Assembly: GCA_964370545.1 (NCBI GenBank)
Contig: CAYJJQ010000010.1
Location: 1 to 31,205, forward strand
Length of the DNA stretch: 31,205 nt
From: CAKOSP01 sp964370545
Lineage (GTDB): Bacteria; Bacillota_I; Bacilli_A; RF39; UBA660
Direction: 5' to 3'
In this document: positions 1 to 6,786 of the stretch, in pieces
Numbering within the stretch: position 1 is the first letter of the stretch
Layout: each line of letters starts with the position of its first letter
Translations under genes and position numbers: made by a program
Notes under the pieces: generated by a model
Told to the model about the DNA's origin: nothing
Database searches by the model: none
The model's input: the letters and a program-made list of their open reading frames with translations, nothing else

Positions 1-456
1 AAGTTAAGATATCATAAAATAGTTATAATGACAGATGCCGATGTAGATGGATCTCACATTAGAACACTTCTTTTAACGCTATTTTATCGTATGTTTAAGC
101 CAATTATTGAAGGAGGGTATATTTATATAGCTCAACCTCCTCTTTATAACATTAAGCATGGTAAAACAACGAAATATGTACTTAACGATGTTGAAAGAGA
201 TGAATACATTAATTCTTTACCAGAAAATGTTAGGTCAAGAGTTGAGGTAGGTAGAAACAAAGGTTTAGGAGAAATGGATGCTCATGAACTATGTGATACA
301 ACAATGAATATAGAAAATAGAACTTTATTACAAGTAACAATTGAAGATGCTATGTTAGCGGATAAAATATTTGAAACATTAATGGGTGAAGAAGTTGAAC
401 CTAGACGTGAATTTATTGAATCAAATGCTAGATATGTAGAAAATATTGATATATAG
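1..456 (+). CDS. gyrB: DNA gyrase subunit B, C-terminal part (5' end outside window)
   Basis: This is the 3' end of gyrB. The reading frame is open from base 1, so the first visible residues (KLRYHKIVIMTDADVDG) are internal. They hold the TOPRIM metal-binding TDADVDG motif. The following segment up to the ending NARYVENIDI is the usual GyrB tail, and the QRG-type region appears as GRNKGLGEMD. GyrB supplies the ATPase and metal-binding half of gyrase, which introduces negative supercoils. gyrA follows after 11 bases with a strong AGGAGG, so the two are co-transcribed as is usual near bacterial origins. ParE is an alternative in principle, but the immediate gyrA neighbour and origin-type context favour GyrB. 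Confidence 0.96.
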   Translation, partial: KLRYHKIVIMTDADVDGSHIRTLLLTLFYRMFKPIIEGGYIYIAQPPLYNIKHGKTTKYVLNDVERDEYINSLPENVRSRVEVGRNKGLGEMDAHELCDTTMNIENRTLLQVTIEDAMLADKIFETLMGEEVEPRREFIESNARYVENIDI

Positions 457-467
457 GAGGTGAAATT

Positions 468-2897
468 ATGGATAAATTAGAAAAACAAAGTATATATGAA
501 GAAATGAAGAATTCCTTTATGGAATATTCAATGAGTGTTATAGTATCAAGAGCACTTCCTGATTTAAGGGATGGTCTTAAACCAGTTCATAGAAGAATTT
601 TATATGCAATGCATGAAGATGGCTTAACACCAGATAAAATGTTTAAAAAAAGTGCAACAACTGTAGGTAACGTACTAGGTAGATACCATCCCCATGGTGA
701 TTCTTCAGTTTATGATTCAATGGTTAGAATGGCTCAAGACTTTAGTTATAGATATCCTTTAGTTGATGGCCATGGAAACTTCGGTTCAATTGATGGGGAC
801 CCAGCAGCTGCATATCGTTATACTGAAGCAAGACTTCAAAAAGTATCACTTGAATTATTAAGAGATATTAATAAAGATACTGTTGATTTTGAAGCAAATT
901 TTGATAATTCTAGAAAAGAACCTAAAGTATTACCTTCAAGATATCCAAATATTTTAGTAAATGGTACTATGGGTATTGCTGTTGGTATGGCAACTAACAT
1001 TCCTCCTCATAATTTAGGAGAAATAATAGATGGTTGTATTGCTTATATAGATAATAATGAAATTGATATTAATGGACTAATGGAACACATTAAAGGTCCT
1101 GATTTTCCTACAGCAGCTTCAATACTTGGTAATTCTGGTATAAAAAGAGCTTACGAAACAGGAAAAGGGTCAATTACTATACGTGGTAAAGCAGAAATAG
1201 AAGAAAATAATTCAAAATCTAGAATAATAGTTACTGAATTACCTTATCAAGTTAATAAAAAAAGTTTTCTTGAAAAAATAGGTCAACTTGTAAGAGATAA
1301 AATTATCGATGGTATAGCTGACTTAAATGATGAATCTACACTAAAAAATGGAATTAAAGTTGTCGTAACTTTAAAAAGAGAAGCAAATGCTAATGTAGTT
1401 TTAAATAATTTATATAAGCATACACAATTACAAACATCATATGGTATTAATTTACTTATGTTAGATGAAGGAGAACCAAAAACTCTTAATTTAAAAGAAA
1501 TTATTTCAAAATATACTGATTATCAAAAATTAGTTATTATAAGAAGAACTAAGTTCGAATTAGCAAAAGCAGAGCGTAGAGTTCATATTTTAGAAGGATT
1601 AAAAATAGCTTTAGATAATATTGATGAAGTTATTAAGCTTATAAGAGCTGCTTCTACTGACGAAGAAGCTAAAAGTGGTTTAATGAGTAGATTCGGATTA
1701 TCGGAAATTCAAGCTGAAGCAATTCTAGAAATGAAATTAAGAAGATTAACAGGTTTAGAAAAATCTAAAATAGAAGAAGAATTAGCTGAACTATTAAAAG
1801 AAATTGATAGATTAAGAGGCGTTTTAGCAGACGAAGTTAAAATATTTAATATTATTAAAGAAGAATTATTAGAAATAAAAAACAAATATGCCGATGATAG
1901 AAGAACAACAATTGATATGAGTGCTATAGAATTTATAGAAGACGAATCATTAATACCTGAATCAAATGTCATTGTAATGATTACAAAAGCTGGGTATATT
2001 AAGAGAACGCTGCCTGGAGAGTTTAAAACTCAAAATAGAGGCGGAGTCGGAATTAAAGGTATGACTACTAATGATGAGGATATTGTAGAACATTTAATAA
2101 ATTTATCAACACACGATTATATATTATTCTTTACAAACAAAGGTAAAGTATATAGATTAAAAGGCTACGAAATACCTGAATCTAGTAGACAATCTAAAGG
2201 AATACCTATTGTTAACTTATTACAAGTAGAAAAAGAAGAAAAGATAAATTCAGTTGTACAAATCACTAGAGAAGAAGAAAACCAATTTTTACTTTTCGCT
2301 ACAAAACTAGGAATTGTTAAGAAAACTAGAATTGATGAATTTGATAGTATTAGAGCAACAGGAAAAATTTGTATAAATTTAAAAGAAGAAGATGAATTAA
2401 TTGGAGTTAGAAAAACATCTGGTGAAGACATTATACTATTAGGTTCTAATGCTGGTAGAATGGTAAAATTCATAGAAACAGAGTTAAGACCGATGGGAAG
2501 AACAGCTTCAGGAGTTAGAGGAATAAATCTTGATGGTAACCACTGTGTATGTTCTGAGGTTGTTTCAGAAGATAGCACAATATTGTTATTAACAGAAAAA
2601 GGTTATGGTAAGAAAACATATGTTAAAGAGTTCAGACAGACGAAAAGAGGCTCTAAAGGCGTTAAAGCTTTAAATATTACTGATAAAAATGGAGGAATCA
2701 TTACTGTAAAAGTAATAAACGATGAAGTTGAATTAGTATTAATGACTAATACTGGTGTTACAATTAAAATGCCATTAGATCAAGTTTCTATTTTAGGTAG
2801 AGTTACTCAAGGATTAAGGTTAATAAACTTAAAAGAAAATCAAAGTGTCTCATCTGCGGTATTATTAAAACCTGAAGAGGAAATTATTGAAGAATAA
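468..2897 (+). CDS. gyrA: DNA gyrase subunit A
   Basis: Complete 809-residue GyrA, the DNA-cleaving subunit of gyrase. The catalytic tyrosine is Tyr118 in AAAYRYTEAR. The quinolone-resistance region reads HPHGDSSVYD, with Ser79 and Asp83 at the positions of E. coli Ser83 and Asp87, so no classical resistance substitution is present. The C-terminal pinwheel domain starts around residue 495. Its GyrA-box is QNRGGVG at residues 522-528, with Val where Arg or Lys is usual. A GyrA-box and adjacency to gyrB distinguish it from ParC. The ATG is preceded by AGGAGG at 7-bp spacing. No ordinary terminator follows; a Noc-type palindrome starts 20 bases after the stop. Confidence 0.98.
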   Translation: MDKLEKQSIYEEMKNSFMEYSMSVIVSRALPDLRDGLKPVHRRILYAMHEDGLTPDKMFKKSATTVGNVLGRYHPHGDSSVYDSMVRMAQDFSYRYPLVDGHGNFGSIDGDPAAAYRYTEARLQKVSLELLRDINKDTVDFEANFDNSRKEPKVLPSRYPNILVNGTMGIAVGMATNIPPHNLGEIIDGCIAYIDNNEIDINGLMEHIKGPDFPTAASILGNSGIKRAYETGKGSITIRGKAEIEENNSKSRIIVTELPYQVNKKSFLEKIGQLVRDKIIDGIADLNDESTLKNGIKVVVTLKREANANVVLNNLYKHTQLQTSYGINLLMLDEGEPKTLNLKEIISKYTDYQKLVIIRRTKFELAKAERRVHILEGLKIALDNIDEVIKLIRAASTDEEAKSGLMSRFGLSEIQAEAILEMKLRRLTGLEKSKIEEELAELLKEIDRLRGVLADEVKIFNIIKEELLEIKNKYADDRRTTIDMSAIEFIEDESLIPESNVIVMITKAGYIKRTLPGEFKTQNRGGVGIKGMTTNDEDIVEHLINLSTHDYILFFTNKGKVYRLKGYEIPESSRQSKGIPIVNLLQVEKEEKINSVVQITREEENQFLLFATKLGIVKKTRIDEFDSIRATGKICINLKEEDELIGVRKTSGEDIILLGSNAGRMVKFIETELRPMGRTASGVRGINLDGNHCVCSEVVSEDSTILLLTEKGYGKKTYVKEFRQTKRGSKGVKALNITDKNGGIITVKVINDEVELVLMTNTGVTIKMPLDQVSILGRVTQGLRLINLKENQSVSSAVLLKPEEEIIEE

Positions 2898-2917
2898 TTT
2901 CTTTTTTTATAAAAAAT

Positions 2918-2931
2918 ATTTCCCGGGAAAT
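2918..2931. promoter_or_regulatory. Noc-binding site (NBS)-type palindrome 1
   Basis: ATTTCCCGGGAAAT is identical to the known B. subtilis consensus site of the nucleoid-occlusion protein Noc, a ParB paralogue. The symmetry extends to a 24-bp palindrome at 2913-2936. It begins 20 bases after the gyrA stop and is followed by a few T residues, so a secondary role as a terminator cannot be excluded. The exact match to the consensus and a second copy 73 bp away favour protein binding. Confidence 0.75.
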
Positions 2932-2990
2932 ATTTTGTAACATATTAATCACAATATGTGTGTTAAAATATACATATGTTCGCCTTTAAT

Positions 2991-3004
2991 ATTTCCCGGG
3001 AAAT
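2991..3004. promoter_or_regulatory. Noc-binding site (NBS)-type palindrome 2
   Basis: Second exact ATTTCCCGGGAAAT, 73 bp from the first. The palindrome extends to 22 bp at 2987-3008. Two identical 14-bp CG-centred palindromes in such AT-rich DNA are very unlikely to be chance. The match to the Noc consensus is seen directly; binding is inferred. Confidence 0.75.
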
Positions 3005-3212
3005 ATTATTAAAAGAAATTTGAATCATTTAAATGAATTTTTTGTTACTAATATTAACAATTTTTATTTTTAGTTATTCATTTTATTTCTTTTATCTTTT
3101 TTGTATTTTATAACTTTAGCAAATTTATATTATATTTATTTTTAAATTGTATTTTGATATCATATTATTATATATATAGTTCTAGAACTTTAAATTTGTT
3201 TTATACCATCAA

Positions 3213-3228
3213 TGTTCCACGTGGAACA
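3213..3228. promoter_or_regulatory. parS site 1 (ParB/Spo0J-binding)
   Basis: TGTTCCACGTGGAACA is a fully symmetric match to the bacterial parS consensus TGTTNCACGTGNAACA bound by ParB/Spo0J. Here the symmetry extends to 28 bp (3207-3234). The site heads the first 160-bp repeat unit. parS sites nucleate ParB clamps that spread on DNA and recruit SMC, and they normally cluster near the origin, which fits the gyrBA context. Confidence 0.9.
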
Positions 3229-3372
3229 TTGATGATGAAGTATTTATATCTGTCTTTGTTATATACTATATTATAAATAACGCGTATAATGCCAAAGTTA
3301 TTATATATGTTTATCTTTTATTTATAATGTTTTTACGAAATATATAAATATTATTTATATAAAATGTATCAA

Positions 3373-3388
3373 TGTTCCACGTGGAACA
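3373..3388. promoter_or_regulatory. parS site 2 (ParB/Spo0J-binding)
   Basis: Second identical perfect parS palindrome, exactly 160 bp after the first and heading the second tandem repeat unit. Symmetry extends to 26 bp (3368-3393). Confidence 0.9.
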
Positions 3389-3532
3389 TTGATGATGAAG
3401 TATTTATATCTACCTTTGTTATGTACGATACTATAAATAACGCGTATAATGCCAAAGTTATTATATATGTTTATCTTATATTTATAATAATTTTATGAAA
3501 TATATAAATATTGTTTATATAAAATATATTGA

Positions 3533-3548
3533 TGTTCCACGTGGAACA
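3533..3548. promoter_or_regulatory. parS site 3 (ParB/Spo0J-binding)
   Basis: Third identical parS core, again exactly 160 bp downstream. The repeat unit itself breaks off soon after this site, so it marks the junction of a third, lost or replaced copy. The core is intact. Confidence 0.9.
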
Positions 3549-3635
3549 TTGATTAAAGTGCGATAATATGACTGAAATGGGATAATGTAATATAAAAATG
3601 GCAATAATAATAAATCTGAAATAATATTATTATAA

Positions 3636-3651
3636 TGTTCCACGTGGAACA
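3636..3651. promoter_or_regulatory. parS site 4 (ParB/Spo0J-binding)
   Basis: Fourth identical parS core, 103 bp after the third and outside the 160-bp periodicity. It lies only 20 bp upstream of the -35 of the SRP RNA promoter, so ParB loading could affect that promoter. Confidence 0.9.
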
Positions 3652-3671
3652 TAGAAACATATTAATAATTG

Positions 3672-3700
3672 TTGAAATATTGAATTCTTTTTGATATAAT
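3672..3700 (+). promoter_or_regulatory. Promoter of the SRP RNA (TTGAAA-17-TATAAT, extended -10)
   Basis: TTGAAA at 3672-3677 and TATAAT at 3695-3700 are separated by 17 bp, with TGA in front of the -10 (extended -10). The predicted start, about 7 bases downstream, coincides with the 5' arm of the SRP RNA hairpin at 3707. Confidence 0.88.
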
Positions 3701-3706
3701 ATATAC

Positions 3707-3777
3707 GTGCAACAATTATATTGTAAAATGGTCAGGATCGGAAGATAGCAGCCACATCAATCTCTAATTGTGTGCAC
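3707..3777 (+). ncRNA. ffs: Small bacterial signal recognition particle RNA (4.5S-like)
   Basis: The apical domain reads GGTCAGG, ATC, GGAA tetraloop, GAT, AGCAGCC (3730-3752), the signature of the Ffh-binding hairpin of SRP RNA. The ends close a rod: GTGCAACAATTA at 3707-3718 pairs with TAATTGTGTGCAC at 3765-3777, with one bulged base. A run of six T follows (3779-3784), so the hairpin probably serves as its own terminator. It is about 71 nt, the short form without an Alu domain, unlike the long scRNA of B. subtilis. It partners with Ffh to target nascent membrane proteins. Confidence 0.93.
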
Positions 3778-3796
3778 ATTTTTTATGGGAGAATAT

Positions 3797-4219
3797 ATGG
3801 ATTATATGAAAATAGCTTTGGAAGAAGCTAAAAAGGGATACAAAAAAAATGAAGTGCCTGTAGGAGCTGTTATTGTAATGAATAATAAAATTATTGGTAA
3901 AGCTTATAATATAAAAGAGGCTACGAGTTTTGCGTTTAATCATGCAGAAATATTGTGTATAATGAAAGCTTCAAAAAAAATAAAAAATTGGAATTTAGAA
4001 AATGCTGATCTATATGTAACTCTTAAACCTTGCGCTATGTGTGAAGAAATAATAAAACAAGCTAGAATTAAAAATGTATATTATTTGTTAAGTAAAGAAG
4101 AAAACAAAAAAGAATATACACGAACAAATGTACGTAATTATATGTCTGAAAATATGGAACAAATTAAAAGTGAATATAAAAACATCCTAAAAACGTTTTT
4201 TGGTGAATTTAGAGGCTAA
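3797..4219 (+). CDS. tadA: tRNA-specific adenosine deaminase (A34 to I34)
   Basis: A 140-residue member of the cytidine/deoxycytidylate deaminase fold that makes inosine at the wobble base of tRNA-Arg(ACG). The zinc and catalytic residues are visible: His49-Ala-Glu51 (HAE) and Cys79/Cys82 in PCAMC. The N-terminal MKIALEEAKKG and EVPVGAVIV are typical of TadA. I place the start at 3797, with GGGAGA just upstream. A GTG at 3770 in the same frame lies inside the SRP RNA and is unlikely. The usual TLEPC is TLKPC here, a Glu to Lys change beside the zinc cysteine. In B. subtilis tadA precedes the SRP RNA; here the order is reversed, with dnaX next in both. Confidence 0.92.
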   Translation: MDYMKIALEEAKKGYKKNEVPVGAVIVMNNKIIGKAYNIKEATSFAFNHAEILCIMKASKKIKNWNLENADLYVTLKPCAMCEEIIKQARIKNVYYLLSKEENKKEYTRTNVRNYMSENMEQIKSEYKNILKTFFGEFRG

Positions 4220-4223
4220 AAAA

Positions 4224-4252
4224 TTTACATCTGAAATTTTACATGTTATAAT
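4224..4252 (+). promoter_or_regulatory. Promoter upstream of dnaX (TTTACA-17-TATAAT, extended -10)
   Basis: TTTACA at 4224-4229 and TATAAT at 4247-4252, spacing 17, with TGT before the -10. It sits in the short gap between tadA and dnaX and would start transcription about 12 bases before the dnaX ATG, leaving just room for the GGAGG at 4262-4266. It likely drives the run from dnaX onward. Confidence 0.75.
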
Positions 4253-4270
4253 TTTATTAGTGGAGGCATC

Positions 4271-5848
4271 ATGAATTATAAAGTACTTTATAGAAAATAT
4301 AGACCAGATAATTTTGAAAATCTTGTAGGGCAAGATAATATAACAAAAATCTTAAAAAACAGCGTTAGTAGTGATAAATTAGCTCATGCATATATTTTTT
4401 CTGGTCCTAGAGGAACGGGAAAAACAAGTTCTGCTAAAATATTTGCCAAAAATGTTAACTGTCTTGAAAGTAAAGATGGTAATGCTTGTGGTGAGTGCAG
4501 TAACTGTTTAAACTATAATAATTCTAATGATATTATTGAAATAGATGCTGCATCTAATAATGGTGTTGATGAAATAAGGGAAATTACTAATAATATTAAA
4601 CTTTCTCCTAATCTTTTAAAATATAAAGTATATATAATTGACGAAGTCCATATGTTAAGTCAAAGTGCGTTTAATGCGCTTTTATTAACGTTAGAAGAAC
4701 CTCCGGTACATGTTATATTTATACTAGCAACAACAAATATTGAAAGTGTACCAATAACTATATTATCTAGATGTCAAAGATTTGATTTTAGAAAAATACA
4801 GAAGAAAGACATAATTAGTAGATTAAAAGTAATTGCTGAAAAAGAAAATATAAATATTACTGATGATGCATTAGAAGAGATTGCCTCATTAGCAGATGGA
4901 GGATTAAGAGATTCATTAAGTATACTTGATCAATTATCAAAAGAAACAGAGAAAATCACTTATGAATTTATTTTAAATAGTTTAGGAAATGTATCGGGTA
5001 AAAATGTTGTTAAATTGTTAGATTTGCTAGATAAAAATGACTATAAGGAAATAAATAACTTATTAAATGAATTGTCTGAAAAATCAATTGATTATAAACT
5101 ACTAATAAAAAATTTAATAGAGGAATCTTCTAAAATGGTAATCAAGCTACTTGATGGAGAGAAAAGCCGCTTGTCAGTGACAGAATATAAAAAATTTATA
5201 TTTGATTTAGTTGATTGTTTAAATAAAAATAACATATCAGTTGATATTTATGATTTATTAAAGGTAGTGTTTAATAGTTATATTGATTACTCATTAAAAG
5301 ATTCTAGAGTTATTAAAGAACCGAAAACAAATGAACTAGCTAATACACAAGAAAAAAATGACAAAAAAGAAGAATTGGTAAAAAATGAAAAAATTAGTGC
5401 TAAAAAAGGAAAAAAAGTAAATAATAATAAAGTAGCAATAAGAATAAATAACTGTTTTGCTGGTGTTAATAAGCAATTTAAAAATGAATATGAAAATATA
5501 TGGAAAGAATATAAAGAAGAAGCGTCTAACCAAATTAAAGGTATAATTATTGATTCTTGTGTAGTTGCTGCATCTGAAAAAATAATTATGATTAAATTAG
5601 ATAGAGAAAAAGACATTGATATGTTGTATGACTATGTTTCTGAATTAAAAAAAGAGTTTAATGATAAATACGAAAAATTAGTTGAATTTGTATTTTTAAC
5701 ATCAAATGATTGGGATAAAAATAAAACAGATTACATGAACAATATAAAAAATGGAATAAAATATGAATATATAGAAGAAGCAGATGTGGCTGATGATGTA
5801 ATTGGAAATATTTTTGGCTCAATAGAAATAGAAATAGAGGAAGGATAA
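4271..5848 (+). CDS. dnaX: DNA polymerase III subunit tau/gamma (clamp loader ATPase)
   Basis: A 525-residue clamp-loader ATPase that loads the sliding clamp at the fork. The Walker A is GPRGTGKT at residues 45-52. A four-cysteine zinc module follows (Cys64, 73, 76, 79). Walker B is DEVH at 124-127, and the sensor region SRCQRFDF comes later. The AAA+ core runs to about residue 360. It is followed by a Lys/Glu-rich linker (residues 355-395) and a C-terminal tau-type domain that would contact the polymerase. An in-phase A AAA AAA heptamer lies in the linker (see separate entry). ybaB and recR follow closely, the conserved dnaX-ybaB-recR order. Confidence 0.97.
   Translation: MNYKVLYRKYRPDNFENLVGQDNITKILKNSVSSDKLAHAYIFSGPRGTGKTSSAKIFAKNVNCLESKDGNACGECSNCLNYNNSNDIIEIDAASNNGVDEIREITNNIKLSPNLLKYKVYIIDEVHMLSQSAFNALLLTLEEPPVHVIFILATTNIESVPITILSRCQRFDFRKIQKKDIISRLKVIAEKENINITDDALEEIASLADGGLRDSLSILDQLSKETEKITYEFILNSLGNVSGKNVVKLLDLLDKNDYKEINNLLNELSEKSIDYKLLIKNLIEESSKMVIKLLDGEKSRLSVTEYKKFIFDLVDCLNKNNISVDIYDLLKVVFNSYIDYSLKDSRVIKEPKTNELANTQEKNDKKEELVKNEKISAKKGKKVNNNKVAIRINNCFAGVNKQFKNEYENIWKEYKEEASNQIKGIIIDSCVVAASEKIIMIKLDREKDIDMLYDYVSELKKEFNDKYEKLVEFVFLTSNDWDKNKTDYMNNIKNGIKYEYIEEADVADDVIGNIFGSIEIEIEEG
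5410..5416 (+). other. Possible -1 slippery heptamer in dnaX
   Basis: The heptamer A AAA AAA is in the phase needed for simultaneous -1 slippage (codons GGA AAA AAA, Gly380-Lys382). A -1 shift would add Ser-Lys and stop at TAA 5422-5424, giving a gamma-like 384-residue product that ends just after the ATPase core, as in E. coli. I see no strong downstream stem-loop, and A-runs are common in this AT-rich gene, so function is uncertain. Confidence 0.35.
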
Positions 5849-5853
5849 ATATT

Positions 5854-6147
5854 ATGAATATGCAAGCGTTAATGCAACAAGCACAAAAAATGCAAAGAGA
5901 TATTGCAAAAAAACAAGAAGAAATTGAAAAGATGGAATTTGAAGGAACAAGTGAATTTCTAGATTTAAAATTAAAAGGGAATAACGAAATAGGTGAAATA
6001 AAATTTAAAATATCTAAATTAGAAGAAGAGGATATGGAAATACTAGAGGATATGATAAAAATAGCATATAATGATGCAAAGAAAAAATTAGATAAAATAA
6101 CTGAAGAGAAAATGGGATCATATTCAAAAATGGGCGGACTGTTCTAG
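5854..6147 (+). CDS. ybaB: YbaB/EbfC family nucleoid-associated protein
   Basis: A 97-residue protein of the YbaB/EbfC family, small dimeric DNA-binding proteins encoded between dnaX and recR in most bacteria. The N-terminus MNMQALMQQAQKMQ forms the family's helix and leads into a coiled-coil-prone KKQEEIEKMEF. The family's glycine-rich signature is mostly replaced (FEGTSEFLDLKLKGNNE). The ending KMGGLF is typical. The ATG lies 5 bases after the dnaX stop, with GAGGAAGG overlapping the end of dnaX. Its exact role is not settled in the literature; a link to recombination or replication is inferred from its neighbours. Confidence 0.92.
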   Translation: MNMQALMQQAQKMQRDIAKKQEEIEKMEFEGTSEFLDLKLKGNNEIGEIKFKISKLEEEDMEILEDMIKIAYNDAKKKLDKITEEKMGSYSKMGGLF

Positions 6148-6759
6148 ATGAACTATCCACCAGCATTACAAAAGTTAATAAGTTTTTACAAAAAATTACC
6201 TGGAATTGGTGAAAAAAGTGCTGAAAGATTAGCTTTAGCTACTTTGGATTTTACTGAGGAAGATATTATTGATTATGCAGAAGTGTTAACGGATGCTAAA
6301 AAATTATTAAAAAAGTGTACTATATGCGGCCATTTAACTGATGAAGAAGTATGTGACATATGTGAATCAGAATATAGAAATAAAAATCTAATATGCGTAA
6401 TAGAAGATTATAAGAGCGTATTTGCTTTTGAAAAGGCAGGAAACTTTAAAGGTGTTTATCATGTATTGGACGGTCTAATAAGTCCTATAGACAATGTTTC
6501 TCCTGAAGATATAAATTTATCAAAATTAATTAAACGCGTTAAATCTTTGGAAAATCCAGAACTAATACTAGCTCTTAGATCATCTATAGAAGGAGAAACT
6601 ACCACATTATATATCAAAAAAATATTAGAAAAAGAACCAGTAGTAATTTCTAGGTTATCATATGGGTTGCCAATAGGTGCAGAAATTGATTATTTAGATA
6701 TTATGACATTAGACAAAGCACTAGAAGACCGTAAACAAATTTCTATAAAAACTGAATAA
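6148..6759 (+). CDS. recR: Recombination mediator RecR
   Basis: A 203-residue RecR, which with RecO/RecF loads RecA at gaps. The domains are all visible. A helix-hairpin-helix reads LPGIGEKSAERLA (residues 17-29). A C4 zinc finger uses Cys57, 60, 69 and 72. The TOPRIM domain begins near residue 80 (LICVIEDYKSVFAFE). The conserved C-terminal SRLSYGLPIGAEIDYLD carries the Walker B-like element, and length is normal. The ATG follows directly on the ybaB stop with no gap, implying translational coupling. Confidence 0.97.
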   Translation: MNYPPALQKLISFYKKLPGIGEKSAERLALATLDFTEEDIIDYAEVLTDAKKLLKKCTICGHLTDEEVCDICESEYRNKNLICVIEDYKSVFAFEKAGNFKGVYHVLDGLISPIDNVSPEDINLSKLIKRVKSLENPELILALRSSIEGETTTLYIKKILEKEPVVISRLSYGLPIGAEIDYLDIMTLDKALEDRKQISIKTE

Positions 6760-6786
6760 AAATTGTAATAATTAGTATAATTATAT

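Larger units (their letters stand above)
3208..3527. repeat. Two tandem 160-bp repeat units headed by parS
   Basis: Bases 3208-3367 and 3368-3527 align without gaps and differ at about 11 of 160 positions by my hand count. Each begins with a parS palindrome. A block at 3272-3317 and its copy 160 bp later is unchanged. It contains a short inverted repeat (AATAAC, 15 bases, GTTATT) around the sequence CGCGTATAATGCC. A third unit starts at 3528 but only its parS head matches. Neither unit encodes a protein. Confidence 0.92.
2898..3671. other. Gene-free origin-region segment with parS and Noc-type sites
   Basis: No plausible coding region lies between gyrA and the SRP RNA promoter. The stretch is extremely AT-rich and is punctuated by GC-containing perfect palindromes: two ATTTCCCGGGAAAT and four TGTTCCACGTGGAACA. 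Bases 3208-3527 are two tandem 160-bp repeats. A minor 12-bp palindrome (AGTTCTAGAACT, 3178-3189) and a weak hairpin with 7-bp arms around 2942-2961 are also present. I see no DnaA-box cluster (TTATNCACA), so I read the segment as a partition/nucleoid-occlusion loading region rather than oriC itself. Confidence 0.8.

Noticed and set aside
690..740. Quinolone-resistance substitution in GyrA
   Set aside because: Ser79 and Asp83 are the sensitive-type residues.
1709..1972. Minus-strand open frame opposite gyrA, and similar antisense frames opposite dnaX, mfd and rplD
   Set aside because: They are antisense to strongly conserved genes, have low-complexity Ser/Leu/Phe composition and no binding sites.
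2913..2936. gyrA intrinsic terminator
   Set aside because: The hairpin could form, but an identical core recurs 73 bp away and matches the Noc site exactly; a terminator role is at most secondary.
3208..3527. CRISPR array
   Set aside because: The repeats are contiguous 160-bp units without unique spacers, and there are no cas genes nearby.
2898..3700. Chromosome replication origin with DnaA boxes
   Set aside because: The region is gene-free, repeated and near gyrA, but I find no cluster of TTATNCACA-type boxes; the palindromes match parS and Noc sites instead.
3770..3796. Upstream GTG start for tadA
   Set aside because: It lies within the closing stem of the SRP RNA and lacks a ribosome-binding site; ATG 3797 has one and fits the family.
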